From Desulfoprunum benzoelyticum (GTDB taxonomy: Bacteria; Desulfobacterota; Desulfobulbia; Desulfobulbales; Desulfocapsaceae): a DNA stretch of 64,000 nucleotides. The notes beneath the pieces were generated by a model. The model saw only the letters and a list, made by a program, of their open reading frames with translations. It had not been told where the DNA came from and did not search any database. Positions 17,740-26,957 of this stretch are shown piece by piece. Position 1 is the first letter of the stretch. Every line of letters starts with the position of its first letter. The position numbers and the translations under genes are program-made. Where the stretch lies: contig NZ_JACHEO010000002.1 of assembly GCF_014201505.1 (NCBI RefSeq), positions 62,001 through 126,000 of the forward strand, written 5' to 3'.

Positions 17740-18234
17740 TCAGGTGTCCTTTTTCAGCTTTTTCTGGTTCTGCTTTGTTTCGGCGAAGGCGGTGTCGAGC
17801 CTCTGTTCTTCCTTGAGGGTGCCGAGGACGAGGGTTGTCCGGCTGTCCTGGACCCCGGGAATGGCACCGATGCTTTTCATCAGCGCGGTCAGGCCGTCGG
17901 TGCTGTTGACCCTGGCCTTGATGAGATAGTTGTATTCCCCGGCAATCCAGTGCACCTCCTGAATGCCGTCGATCTTCGCCACTTCCCGGCCGATTGCGGT
18001 ACAACCGACGGCATCGGCCGTCTTCAGGTGCATGAAGATCGTCAGGGCCAGGCCGACGGCCTTGGGATCGAGACGGACCTCGTAGCCGACAATGACGCCG
18101 TCCTTCTCCAGCTTTTTCACCCGCTCGAGGACCCCTGAGGGTGCCATGCCGAGCCGCCGTGCCAGTTCGGCGTTGGCGATTTTGCCGTTATTCTGGATTA
18201 TGTTCAATATTTCAAGATCAATATCGTCTATCAT
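17740..18234 (-). CDS. Lrp/AsnC-family transcriptional regulator, probable putA regulator
   Basis: 164 residues. The N-terminal ~55 form a winged helix-turn-helix (DIDLEILNIIQNNGKI, then AELARRLGMAPSGVLERVKKLEKDG). The rest is the RAM/AsnC ligand-binding domain with VHWIAGEYNYLIK. AAGGAG stands nine bases before the ATG at 18234. The gene is 33 bases upstream of putA on the same strand, and proline-responsive Lrp proteins commonly control putA, so a role as its activator is a reasonable inference. The AT-rich 158 bases before it should carry its promoter. A Lys-rich tail of about 20 residues extends past the usual family end. Confidence 0.92.
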   Translation of the reverse strand: MIDDIDLEILNIIQNNGKIANAELARRLGMAPSGVLERVKKLEKDGVIVGYEVRLDPKAVGLALTIFMHLKTADAVGCTAIGREVAKIDGIQEVHWIAGEYNYLIKARVNSTDGLTALMKSIGAIPGVQDSRTTLVLGTLKEEQRLDTAFAETKQNQKKLKKDT

Positions 18235-18392
18235 ATAGAAATAAACTCCTTTAAAAGAATAATATTCAAATTAAAGGGGTGGGTCAAGTGCGATCTTTTG
18301 TCTGATGATCTTCTACTTGAGTGGGGTGCTGAATCGAGGGGATTGAACACGACAGAGGAGGTGGAGAAGCTGGCTGGATACTGTTGCGATCG

Positions 18393-21300
18393 TCAGCGTA
18401 CCGTGAGGCCCTTGGCCTGTGAAATTCGGGTCATGCCGGCGAGATATTCCCCGTGCTGCTCGAGATAGAAGGCAAGAGCCCTGGAGAAATGCTTGCCGAC
18501 CAGCCCATCGACGAAGATCTGGCTGATCTCCCGGTAGCGCTTGAGAATGAGCTGGGAACGATAGAAGATCAGCCATTCCTCGGTCGACATATCCTGGACG
18601 ACGATCTCCAGAGCCTTGCGGGCCCGGGGCTGGTACATCCAGAAATACATCAGGTCGAGGGCGGTGACGATGAAGGCCCGTTCGAGGTCCCGCGCCTCGT
18701 AGTTCATCGTTTCGATAAACATCTTCGGCGACTGCAGCATGTCAAGGACATCCTCTTCCGGGAACAGCATGTCGAGATGGGCGAAAAGTCCGAAGAGATG
18801 GGTCAGTTTGCTTCTGTAATCGGCAAGACGGATACGGATATTGGCCTGACGATCGGCGAGACCTTCGATGACTGCGGCGACACAGTCGGAGGCGAATTTG
18901 GAGATGACGGCCGCCCACTTCTGCAGGATCCCGTCGATCCCGGGGATCAACGCCGCATGCAGGATGGCGGCGATCAGGGCGTTGAACAGGATGGCGAGCG
19001 GGATGGAGAGGATCGAGCGGAACATATTGCCGAGGGCGGCGCTTCGGGGCAGGCCGCGGAAGAAATTATGGCTCGAGATGTACAGGCCGTTGGCCACTCC
19101 CATCGCCGAATAGAGGAGTACCGGATTGGTCGAGGTGTTGACTCCCAATGTTTGGTCGAGCAGGACGGTCTTGACCAGGTAATCGAGGAGGGGAACGGAG
19201 AAGCCGGTGTACAGCAGGGAATCGGCGATCCGCGACCAGCTGATGAAGGCGTTCCACTGCAGCAGCGGTGAGCGGACCAGCCCGCCGCCCCCCAGGACCG
19301 ACTGAATGATATTGCGCAGGCAGGTGATCCCGAGCCAGATAAAGGCCCCGAAATAGGCGAGCAGCCACCAGTCCTTGGTCAGGCTGAAGGTCAGGAAGGC
19401 CGGGATGAAGCCGATCGCCACCTTCAACAGGTTCTTCAATCCGGTATTGAGGTATTTCAATGGCCTGCCGATGCGTTCGGCCGCCGCCCCGGTCCCCAGT
19501 CTGATCGGGTAATCGGCGGGGTGGCGGAGTCCTCCCAGGGTGACGACGTTGCCCTCTCGTCCCGGGTGGAGCTCGATGGCCTCGAGGCTCCAGTCCCTCC
19601 ATTCGCTGCGGGTGGCGAAGCGGCTGCCGGGGAGGCAGCCGAGGATCCGTCCCAGCAGGCGCTGTGGCCGGGCGCTGCGGCGGGTGTGGCGATGATTGAC
19701 CATCCGGGCGGTGACCGGCAGGCACTTGCGGCGGGTGTGGCGGACCTCCCGGACCGCCTCGCGACGGGCCCGGGGGGGGAGGGTGTCGAGGACCACCAGT
19801 CCCATGCCGTACTGGTGTTCCGACTGGCCGGTGGAGCTGCTGCCGATCCGGGAGCCGAGATTGCGCTTGCGATAGTAGGTGTGGAACGTTTCGATGTCGA
19901 ACAGGATGCCCAGGAGCCTTTCCTTGCGGGTATCCATCGCCATCAGCTCGGTGGTCTTCGCCTTTATCGTCGTTTCTGTAGAGGTCCCGGTCTCTTGCAA
20001 CTGTTCCAGATTCCGCTGGAGAGCGACCCTGGAATTTTCGAAATCCCAGATGATCTCGCGGATCGTCCGCTTGAGGACGATGACGTTGTCTTCATTGAGG
20101 GCCTTCTGCAGGGTGTTGGTCAGGCTGTAGGTGCGTTCCGGGTTGACGATCGTGACCGCCTCGCCCGCCGCTCCGGCGGTTGCATGGATGTCGGGCCCGG
20201 CAACCATGCCGTGCGACGCGTCCTTGAGATTGTAGCTTTCGATATGGGTTATCCTGCCCTGGCAGTCGTACAGCAGCTCGAGGGTGTCCTGGATCGAGAG
20301 GTTGCTCAGGTTGAGGATGAAGTGCGAGCCGGAATGGAGGGCCGACAGGCGATGCAGCAACTCCCGGGACGACATGTGCAGCAGGCTTGGGACATCGGCA
20401 TCGTCGTGCGGGATATTCGGGTCGACGATTTCCGGGTTCCGGACCGGTTGCAGAAACCGGTCGATCAGCACTTCCCTGGTCAGGGAGCCGAACAGCTTGA
20501 GCCGGGAGTGCAGTTCGTGACGGTTATCGATCTCGATCGTGTTGTACCGCTCTCCCAGTCTCTTGATTTCGTCCTTGATTGCCGGCTGCAGGGAGCTGTG
20601 GATGAATTTGGCGAGATGGAGGAGGGACGGCTGGCCGGTGCCAACAGAATCGATGAATGCCTGTTTGTCGAAGGCCCTGATTTCGAATCCAAGCTCCTCC
20701 GCCAAGGTATGCCGATGTCCGCGGTTGAAGGCATCCAGGACCTGGAATACATACCGTTGCTGGTAGCGTGAAACCTGGCGGCCCTCCTCCATCAGTGCCT
20801 CAACCTGTTGCTCCCGCAGGAAATGCAGCAGCGAGTGGCTGTCGGTGAATCCGTGCGGGCTCCAGGTCATCCGGACATATTTGTCGAGAAAGCGGGACGA
20901 CATCTCGATGCCGATGCGGATGTGGACGTCGAGGATTTCGCCGGCCTCGAGCAGCTCCTCCGCCACCTCCGGGTCGACGTAGTTGTAGTAGATGACGGTC
21001 AGGTTGCGGATGCCTTTGATCCATGCATCCATCACCAGGTGGGTGGCCGATTTTCGCCCCTTGGTGTTGGCGTCGTGCACCCGATCGTCGAAGGTGAACT
21101 GGTTCCACTCCTCCGGCATTTCCAGCAGATGGTAGTGCCTGAGTTCGGCGCGGACCAGGCGGGGGCGGCCGGTGGAGACCAGCCGGAAGTCATGGGCAAG
21201 CTTGAGTTGATGGAGGGTGTTGCCGCGGTTGCGGACCAGTTCCTTCATGATCTGCATCAATACCCGGGCGGTGTTTTTCTGGAAATAGGTGGTGGCGGAG

Positions 21301-21569
21301 AGGAAGACCTCATCGCGCAGTGAACGCAGGGCCACCAGGCGGTCATCGGCTTTGCCGGTTTCAAGCGAGCCGAGGAGCTGGGCGATGGCATGGGCGATGC
21401 GGAGTCCGCTGGAGGCAGCCATCTCCTTGATGCCGTGGGGATGCATGCTCGCGATCATCAGCGAGCTCATCGACTGCTGCTTGTGGGCGCGGCTCAGGAC
21501 TTTCTTGACGATACGGAGGAGTTCGTAGTCGTCCTTGTCGAAAAACGGTCGGGTCGGATTGGTCGGCAT
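18393..21569 (-). CDS. Large membrane protein of unknown function (1058 residues)
   Basis: I do not recognise the family. The N-terminal two thirds (about 1-700) are soluble, alternating helices and strands, with His/Asp-containing stretches such as FDDRVHDANTKGRK, VRMTWSPHGFTDSH and FILNLSNLSIQDTLELLYDC that could belong to barrel-like folds. Residues about 710-880 contain four to six hydrophobic segments, beginning with VAIGFIPAFLTFSL and WWLLAYFGAFIWLGI. The last ~180 residues are again soluble and helical. There is no signal peptide. The ATG at 21569 has no clear ribosome site. It lies 158 bases upstream of the Lrp gene and 116 downstream of thiamine pyrophosphokinase. Codon use matches neighbours, so it is not an obvious recent acquisition. 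Confidence 0.8.
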   Translation of the reverse strand: MPTNPTRPFFDKDDYELLRIVKKVLSRAHKQQSMSSLMIASMHPHGIKEMAASSGLRIAHAIAQLLGSLETGKADDRLVALRSLRDEVFLSATTYFQKNTARVLMQIMKELVRNRGNTLHQLKLAHDFRLVSTGRPRLVRAELRHYHLLEMPEEWNQFTFDDRVHDANTKGRKSATHLVMDAWIKGIRNLTVIYYNYVDPEVAEELLEAGEILDVHIRIGIEMSSRFLDKYVRMTWSPHGFTDSHSLLHFLREQQVEALMEEGRQVSRYQQRYVFQVLDAFNRGHRHTLAEELGFEIRAFDKQAFIDSVGTGQPSLLHLAKFIHSSLQPAIKDEIKRLGERYNTIEIDNRHELHSRLKLFGSLTREVLIDRFLQPVRNPEIVDPNIPHDDADVPSLLHMSSRELLHRLSALHSGSHFILNLSNLSIQDTLELLYDCQGRITHIESYNLKDASHGMVAGPDIHATAGAAGEAVTIVNPERTYSLTNTLQKALNEDNVIVLKRTIREIIWDFENSRVALQRNLEQLQETGTSTETTIKAKTTELMAMDTRKERLLGILFDIETFHTYYRKRNLGSRIGSSSTGQSEHQYGMGLVVLDTLPPRARREAVREVRHTRRKCLPVTARMVNHRHTRRSARPQRLLGRILGCLPGSRFATRSEWRDWSLEAIELHPGREGNVVTLGGLRHPADYPIRLGTGAAAERIGRPLKYLNTGLKNLLKVAIGFIPAFLTFSLTKDWWLLAYFGAFIWLGITCLRNIIQSVLGGGGLVRSPLLQWNAFISWSRIADSLLYTGFSVPLLDYLVKTVLLDQTLGVNTSTNPVLLYSAMGVANGLYISSHNFFRGLPRSAALGNMFRSILSIPLAILFNALIAAILHAALIPGIDGILQKWAAVISKFASDCVAAVIEGLADRQANIRIRLADYRSKLTHLFGLFAHLDMLFPEEDVLDMLQSPKMFIETMNYEARDLERAFIVTALDLMYFWMYQPRARKALEIVVQDMSTEEWLIFYRSQLILKRYREISQIFVDGLVGKHFSRALAFYLEQHGEYLAGMTRISQAKGLTVR

Positions 21570-21685
21570 CTGCTGGTCAGTTCGGGAGGGCTACGGAAAC
21601 GGAGATCGTCAGAAAACGATAATGTTTTGCTTATCGCATGGTTGGTGGTCATTGTCAATGGCCTCTGGCAAGGTGCTGGCGGTAA

Positions 21686-22336
21686 TCAGGCCGGACCGGG
21701 TTCCTCGACGAGGCAGAGCAGCAGCCCCTCCCGGACCTCGATCGATACCTCCGGCCGGGTGACGACATTGCTGATACCCAGCGTCGAGCCCATGGGGATG
21801 CAGTGGTCGGCGAGGGGGTACTCCAGCCCCTGCAGCGTCACCCCGAGAGCCGGGCCGCCAAGCGGGATCAGCGATAACCGCGCGCCCGGCACGGCGGCGA
21901 GATCGAGGCGTTGCCGGCCCCGAAGGCAGAAAAGGTCGGTCGGTCCGTCGCGCAGGATGATGCGCAGGCCGGCAAACCGCGGGGTGGTGAGGAGCATGAC
22001 TGCGGCGATACTCATGTCCCAGCGCTGGCCGAGGGCGGCGAGGATCGTCAGGTCGGTCATGCCACGTTCAATCGCCAGATCGATGGCCAGTTCCAGGTCG
22101 GTGTGGTCTTTTCGCTCCGGATAGGTGCGGGTTTCCACGCCCTGTTGGCGAAATTCGTCGAGGAGCCATTGGGGTATCGAGTCCATATCGCCGACGACCA
22201 GATCCGGCGTCAGGCCGAGGGCATGGCAGTGGAGGGCGCCGCCGTCGGTGGCGATGACGTAGTCGTGCCGCAGCATTTTCGGGTCGATTCGGGCATCGGG
22301 GGAAAACGGACCGTTGGCGAAGATTGTACACTTCAT
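21686..22336 (-). CDS. Thiamine pyrophosphokinase
   Basis: A 216-residue enzyme that makes thiamine diphosphate from thiamine and ATP. The ATP/Mg motifs are clear: YVIATDGGALHCH, PDLVVGDMDS, KDHTDLELAI, then LGQRWDM where the family normally has GGRxDH. The C-terminal beta part (LSLIPLGGPALGVT, GLEYPL) forms the thiamine-binding subdomain and ends with SNVVTRPEVSIEVREG. I chose the ATG at 22336 because GAGGTG lies just before it; a GTG at 22342 sits inside that ribosome site. The gene is isolated. Confidence 0.9.
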   Translation of the reverse strand: MKCTIFANGPFSPDARIDPKMLRHDYVIATDGGALHCHALGLTPDLVVGDMDSIPQWLLDEFRQQGVETRTYPERKDHTDLELAIDLAIERGMTDLTILAALGQRWDMSIAAVMLLTTPRFAGLRIILRDGPTDLFCLRGRQRLDLAAVPGARLSLIPLGGPALGVTLQGLEYPLADHCIPMGSTLGISNVVTRPEVSIEVREGLLLCLVEEPGPA

Positions 22337-22710
22337 ATTCACCTCATGTTCTTTAGGACCTTCTCATCGCGGTGGGATCAGGCCCGATCCGGATGGTGCC
22401 GCCGGTCTGGGGCGGAACCGGGTCGAGCGGCAGATCGGCAGAGGAGCATGGTCTGGTCGAGTTGGATCGACGGCAGGTCGAGATGATAATGATCCATCAT
22501 CCCGCTGTTGACAATACCGTTGGATTCGAAGAGGGCCCTGAAGGCGGAGGCGATGACCAGCGTCGGCAGCACGAAGTGGCAAAGATGATGCCCGGAGCTG
22601 ATCGTCTCTGACGATGCGGTATTCAAATCCCCATGTGGATAGGTAGAATCAGATGCGCCATTGGTCAGGCGTGCATCTGTCTTTATTGAAGATATAGCCA
22701 AAATACTGTT

Positions 22711-22729
22711 CGAAAACAATATGTTTTCG
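22711..22729. promoter_or_regulatory. Perfect 7-bp-arm palindrome upstream of the outer-membrane protein promoter
   Basis: CGAAAAC (22711-22717) is repeated inverted as GTTTTCG (22723-22729) around a five-base AT spacer, ten bases before the candidate -35 element. The shape is that of a dimeric regulator site; the regulator is unknown. Confidence 0.4.
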
Positions 22730-22738
22730 GGGAAAGAC

Positions 22739-22776
22739 TTGATTGTCTCTTTATTTTGGTATAAAAGGAGTATAAT
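22739..22776 (+). promoter_or_regulatory. Candidate promoter for the PKD/beta-barrel protein
   Basis: TTGATT at 22739-22744 is followed 15 bases later by TATAAA (22760-22765); a perfect TATAAT at 22771-22776 lies 26 bases after the same element and lacks a good partner. One of these -10 boxes probably drives the gene, giving a leader of about 200 bases. Confidence 0.4.
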
Positions 22777-22780
22777 TATT

Positions 22781-22800
22781 TGAACACTGCACAATGTTCA
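22781..22800. promoter_or_regulatory. Inverted repeat at the probable transcription start
   Basis: TGAACA (22781-22786) and TGTTCA (22795-22800) are perfect inverted copies separated by eight bases, starting four bases after the TATAAT box. The position fits a repressor operator. Confidence 0.35.
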
Positions 22801-22985
22801 CTGGCGTATGTCGCCGGGTGTTCAAGTCCGGTGTTGATGTTTATTGATAACGGTTTTCGCCTGAAGGTAATCGATATCACGACAATTTTTTTCGATTGAG
22901 AGAGGTTGCTGATGGTGTTGGGGAGATGCGACTGTCATACGAGAAGATGGCAGCCGATTGAGAAAAAAAGATAGGGAGAGAAAAG

Positions 22986-24176
22986 ATGAGGAAAAAACTG
23001 TTGCTGTTGTTTGGTCTGTTTCTGGTGATGGCCTGTAGTTCGACCGCCTTTGCCGCTGTCACCCTCAAGAGGCTTGGTGATCATCCGTTCTTCAGTCCGC
23101 CTCTGACTTCGGAAGCTGAATTTCGGGCCATGGTCGATAACAATGGGGCGGACATCAAACTCGGTTTTGAACAGGCCGGGTACGGAGATCTGTACCCTGA
23201 GTTTGTCGCTCAATTCCCGACTGCCGAGGTCGAAACGATTCAGGTTGCTCCCGGCGACCATATGGACTGGATGCTCTTCCGCCGCAAGGGAACGGGGCCG
23301 GTCAAAACAGTCAAGGATGTCACCTGGGGCGGCGAGGCTCCATTCGACGCCTTCAGCTTCGCCATCGACAAGGACGAACAGCGCTACAATTTCATCGTCC
23401 CCTATGCCTGCGGTAATTTCAGCCTGATGAACATCGCCGCGGTCCCGGCCCCGGTCAACCAGGAGCCGGTGTGCAGCATGACCGTTTCCGGCGGCGAGGT
23501 GAAATGCGGCGAGACGATCACCGTCGATGCCAGCGGTTCAACCGACGCTGAAGGCGCCATCGCCCAGGTCATCTTCAGGCTGGTCGACGCCAACAACCAG
23601 GTTGTCGCCGAGCAGGTTGACACCGAAGCCCCGTATGTCCAGGAATTCACGGTGCCCTGCGAATCGACCCAGTACACGGTCAAAGTTGTGGTGGTCGATG
23701 CCGCCGGAGCCGAGTCCAGCCCGACCGATTGTACCCAGACGATAACCGTCGCCGAGAAAAAGGGTGGTCCGATTGTCGATCTCGGCTATGCCCGTCAGAC
23801 TGATCCGGCCGACTACCTCTTTGGTCGTGTCGGCTATGAGTATTTCCTCAACGACAGGGTGTCCGTAATCGGTGCCATTGGCGGGTTCGTCCGTGTCCAC
23901 GGTGACGACGGCGGCAGCGCCTTTATCGCCGATGCCCTGATGAACTACTATTTCAACGATAAGCTGTTTGTTGGCGGGGGTGTCGGGCTCTGGACAGGAG
24001 AAGACGATTCTGCCGATGACGAGACCGAGATCGATCTCATCGCCAATATGGGCTACAAGATCCATGAAAACGAGAAAGTGAAGACCTCCCTGTTCGTGGA
24101 AGGCCGCTTCGAGGCCGACGAGCTGGTATCCAGTCTCGCCACCCGTCTCGGCGTGGGGCTCCGTTTCCAGTTCTGA
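22986..24176 (+). CDS. Probable outer-membrane beta-barrel protein with a PKD-like domain
   Basis: 396 residues. A signal peptide of about 24 residues (MRKKLLLLFGLF, ending STAFA) exports it. Residues about 25-145 contain HPFFSPP and HMDWMLFRRKG segments of unknown fold. Residues about 155-260 resemble a PKD/Ig-like domain (VDASGSTDAEGAI is the typical PKD strand-turn, with two paired Cys). From about 265 alternating aromatic strands (GYEYFLNDRVSVIGAIGGF and similar) form a small barrel ending in LGVGLRFQF, with the C-terminal Phe usual for outer-membrane barrels. AGGGAGAG precedes the ATG. A strong terminator follows directly, so it is monocistronic. Function is unknown; binding or structural roles are possible. 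Confidence 0.75.
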   Translation: MRKKLLLLFGLFLVMACSSTAFAAVTLKRLGDHPFFSPPLTSEAEFRAMVDNNGADIKLGFEQAGYGDLYPEFVAQFPTAEVETIQVAPGDHMDWMLFRRKGTGPVKTVKDVTWGGEAPFDAFSFAIDKDEQRYNFIVPYACGNFSLMNIAAVPAPVNQEPVCSMTVSGGEVKCGETITVDASGSTDAEGAIAQVIFRLVDANNQVVAEQVDTEAPYVQEFTVPCESTQYTVKVVVVDAAGAESSPTDCTQTITVAEKKGGPIVDLGYARQTDPADYLFGRVGYEYFLNDRVSVIGAIGGFVRVHGDDGGSAFIADALMNYYFNDKLFVGGGVGLWTGEDDSADDETEIDLIANMGYKIHENEKVKTSLFVEGRFEADELVSSLATRLGVGLRFQF

Positions 24177-24202
24177 TCAGCACTGGTTGACTGACCAAAA
24201 AC

Positions 24203-24239
24203 AAAAAACCCCATCCGGTTCTTCCGGATGGGGTTTTTT
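24203..24239. terminator. Bidirectional Rho-independent terminator
   Basis: CCCCATCCGG (24209-24218) pairs perfectly with CCGGATGGGG (24224-24233) around TTCTT. Six A precede and six T follow, so it works on both strands, ending the PKD/beta-barrel gene (plus) and icd (minus). Confidence 0.95.
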
Positions 24240-24262
24240 GTTTGGATGGTGCGAGGCGGTGG

Positions 24263-25477
24263 TTACGCCAGCTTTGCTGTAAGCCGTGTCGCCAGTTCGT
24301 CGAGGAATTCCATTGAATTGAGAACCTTGACGGCCTTCGGCTCGCAGATCAGGGCCAGGTCGCCGGTCATGTAGCCCTGTTCGATACACTCGATGATCGT
24401 CCCCTCGAGGGTGGCGGCAAAGCTGATGAGATCCGGCAGTCCGTCGAGTTCGCCCCGTTTGCGCAGGGCCCCGGTCCAGGCATAGATCAGCGCCACCGGG
24501 TTGGTCGAGGTCTTTTCCCCCTTCAGGTGCTTGTAGTAGTGACGCTGGACGGTGCCGTGCGCCGCCTCGTATTCGAAGTAGCCGTGCGGCGACACCAGCA
24601 CCGAGGACATCATCGCCAGCGAGCCGAAGGCCGAGGCCACCATGTCACTCATGACATCGCCGTCGTAATTCTTGCAGGCCCAGAGGATGCCGCCGCTGGT
24701 CTTCATCATGCGGGCCACCACATCGTCGATCAGGGTGTAGAAGAACTCGATACCGGTCGCTGTGAACCTTTTTTGGTACTCGGCGGCGAATATCTCCTGG
24801 AAGATGTCCTTGAACCGCTGGTCATATATCTTCGAGATGGTGTCCTTGGTGGCGAACCAGCAGTCGATCTTCTGATCGAGCGCATACTCGAAACAGGCCC
24901 GGGCAAAGCTTTCGATCGAGGCGACGGTATTATGGACACCCTGGAGGATGGCCGGTCCATCGACATCCATCACCGTCTCCCGGGTCTCCTTGCCGTCCTT
25001 GCTGGTGACGACGATCTCGAGTTTACCGCCGTGCGCGGCGAAGATCTCGGCATTCTTGTAGACATCACCATAGGCATGGCGGCCGACGACGATCGGTTTC
25101 TCCCAGCTGCGGACCGCCGGACGGATGTTGTCGACCATGATCGGCTTGCGAAACACGGTGCCGTCGAGCATCGCCCTGATCGTGCCGTTGGGTGATTTCC
25201 ACTGCTGCTTCAGGCCATATTCCTTGACCCGGTCGGCATTGGGGGTGATGGTGGCATTCTTGACCCCGACCCCGTATTGCATGATCGCCCGGGCGGCGTC
25301 GACCGTGACCTGGTCGTCGGTCCGGTCCCGTTCCACGATCCCCAGGTCATAGTATTCGGTCTTCAGGTCGATGAAGGGGAGGAGCAGTTTTTCCTTGACG
25401 AGCGGCCAGAGGACCCGCGTCATTTCGTCCCCGTCGAGTTCGACGAGGGGGGTGGTCATCGTAATTTTCTGTGGCAT
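24263..25477 (-). CDS. icd: Isocitrate dehydrogenase (NADP+), homodimeric eukaryote-like type
   Basis: 404 residues. It converts isocitrate to 2-oxoglutarate in the citric acid cycle or, with reducing power, the reverse. The N-terminus reads [15 protein letters not shown] and [21 protein letters not shown]. Other family segments are [40 protein letters not shown], and [18 protein letters not shown] in the metal site. This is the pattern of the ~410-residue homodimeric NADP enzymes found in eukaryotes and some bacteria rather than the E. coli type. The ATG at 25477 has a weak GGGGAAA site. It is 38 bases downstream of the UPF0210 gene on the same strand. Confidence 0.95.
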   Translation of the reverse strand: MPQKITMTTPLVELDGDEMTRVLWPLVKEKLLLPFIDLKTEYYDLGIVERDRTDDQVTVDAARAIMQYGVGVKNATITPNADRVKEYGLKQQWKSPNGTIRAMLDGTVFRKPIMVDNIRPAVRSWEKPIVVGRHAYGDVYKNAEIFAAHGGKLEIVVTSKDGKETRETVMDVDGPAILQGVHNTVASIESFARACFEYALDQKIDCWFATKDTISKIYDQRFKDIFQEIFAAEYQKRFTATGIEFFYTLIDDVVARMMKTSGGILWACKNYDGDVMSDMVASAFGSLAMMSSVLVSPHGYFEYEAAHGTVQRHYYKHLKGEKTSTNPVALIYAWTGALRKRGELDGLPDLISFAATLEGTIIECIEQGYMTGDLALICEPKAVKVLNSMEFLDELATRLTAKLA

Positions 25478-25515
25478 GGAATTATTTCCCCGTTGAGATG
25501 GGTGGTTTGAGTTGC

Positions 25516-26898
25516 TCAGTTCTTGAAACTATGGATCGGCGCCGGGATGCGTCCCCCCCAGGCCATGAACCGGCTGGATTTGCCGGCGTTCCTGATCTCC
25601 ATGATCGGGCTGGCGCCGAACAGGCCGCCGAAGCTGACATGGTCGCCGGCCTCTTTGCCCGGTACCGGGATGATCCGGGCGGCGGTCGTCTTGTGGTTGA
25701 CCATCCCCAGGGCCATCTCGTCGGCGATGATGGCGGAGATGGTGTCGGCGTCGACCGAACCGGGGATCGCGATCATGTCGAGGCCGACCGAACAGACGCA
25801 GGTCATCGACTCGAGCTTTTCGAGGCAGAGCGAGCCTTCGCCCACGGCCTCGGCAAGGACCGCGTCCTCCATGACCGGGATGAAGGCGCCGCTCAGGCCG
25901 CCGACGGTCTTGCTGGCGAAGATCCCGCCTTTTTTCACCGCATCGTTGAGCATCGCCAGAATCGCGGTGGAGCCGGGGGCGCCGACCGCGTCGACGCCGA
26001 GAATCTTGAAGATCTCGCCGACGCTGTCGCCGATTGTCGGGGTCGGAGCCAGGGAGAGGTCGACGACGCCGAACTCGATGCCGAGGGCCTTCGAGACCTG
26101 GCGACCGATCAACTCGCCGCAGCGGGTGACACGGAAGGTGGTCTGTTTGATCTCTTCGGCGATCTCATCGAGGCGCAGGGGTTCCTTGCCCTGATGATGG
26201 CCGATCATCCGCTCGAGAGCCCGGGCGATGACGCCCGGGCCGCTGACCCCGATATTGAGGACGGCGTCGGCCTCTTCCAGGCCGTGGATGGCCCCGGCCA
26301 TGAAGGGGTTGTCGCCCGGCTGATTGCAGAAGACGACAAACTTGGCGGCCCCGAATCCGCCTTGGTCCCGGGTCTTTTCGGCCAGTTCCTTGATGGTACG
26401 GCCGACTATCGCCAGGGCGTCCATGTTGATCCCCTTCTGGCTGGTGGCGATGTTGATGGAGGCGCAGACCTTTTCGGTCCGGGCCAGGGCCTCGGGCAGA
26501 GAGGCAATGTATTCGCGGTCGGTGGCGGTCATCCCCTTCTCGACCTGGGCCGAGAAGCCGCCGAGGATGTCGACGCCGACGGCGGCGGCGGCCCGGTCGA
26601 GGCATATAGCCAGATCGATAAAGCCGAAGCGGTCAAAACCGGCGCCGACAAAGGCGATGGGGGTGACTGCAATCCGTTTGTTGACCACCGGGATGCCAAG
26701 TTTCCGGCTGATGTCGTTGCAAGTGGCGACGAAGTTGCCGGCCAGGGCCTTGATTCTCTCCTCGATCCGGTCGCAGGTGCCGGCGACGTCACCGGTGCGG
26801 CAGTCAAGGAGGTTGATCCCCATCGTGACGGTACGGACATCAAGGTTTTCCTTCTGGATCATCTCGACGGTGGACAGGATCTGGTCTGAGCGTAGCAT
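25516..26898 (-). CDS. UPF0210 (PFL-related, DUF711) family protein
   Basis: 460 residues. The family is widespread and structurally related to glycyl-radical enzymes, but its reaction is unknown. Recognisable segments are the N-terminal [27 protein letters not shown], the VDILGGFSA stretch, [13 protein letters not shown] and [11 protein letters not shown]. These match the usual length and order. It starts at an ATG at 26898 and lies 59 bases downstream of an ACT-domain gene on the same strand. The pairing of UPF0210 with an ACT protein is a conserved theme across bacteria and archaea, which suggests ligand-dependent control of the enzyme. Confidence 0.92.
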   Translation of the reverse strand: MLRSDQILSTVEMIQKENLDVRTVTMGINLLDCRTGDVAGTCDRIEERIKALAGNFVATCNDISRKLGIPVVNKRIAVTPIAFVGAGFDRFGFIDLAICLDRAAAAVGVDILGGFSAQVEKGMTATDREYIASLPEALARTEKVCASINIATSQKGINMDALAIVGRTIKELAEKTRDQGGFGAAKFVVFCNQPGDNPFMAGAIHGLEEADAVLNIGVSGPGVIARALERMIGHHQGKEPLRLDEIAEEIKQTTFRVTRCGELIGRQVSKALGIEFGVVDLSLAPTPTIGDSVGEIFKILGVDAVGAPGSTAILAMLNDAVKKGGIFASKTVGGLSGAFIPVMEDAVLAEAVGEGSLCLEKLESMTCVCSVGLDMIAIPGSVDADTISAIIADEMALGMVNHKTTAARIIPVPGKEAGDHVSFGGLFGASPIMEIRNAGKSSRFMAWGGRIPAPIHSFKN

Positions 26899-26957
26899 GT
26901 GGTGGAGTCCTCCCGGTCGTCGGCTCTGCCGACTCGGCGATGTGTGTGGTATCGCGT

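Larger units (their letters stand above)
22337..22985. other. Intergenic region before the PKD/beta-barrel gene
   Basis: No gene is supported; short frames here lack ribosome sites and family content. From about 22680 the sequence becomes AT-rich and contains a 19-base palindrome, a candidate promoter and a second inverted repeat (separate entries). About 200 bases of probable leader follow. The last bases before 22986 hold the ribosome site AGGGAGAG. Confidence 0.5.

Noticed and set aside
22805-22832. GTTCAAGTCC resembling a tRNA T-loop
   Set aside because: No matching acceptor, D or anticodon stems can be formed in the surrounding 90 bases.
25471-26889. 472-codon plus-strand frame opposite the UPF0210 gene
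   Set aside because: Mirror frame of a recognised gene, with Gly/Asp/Val-rich repetitive composition.
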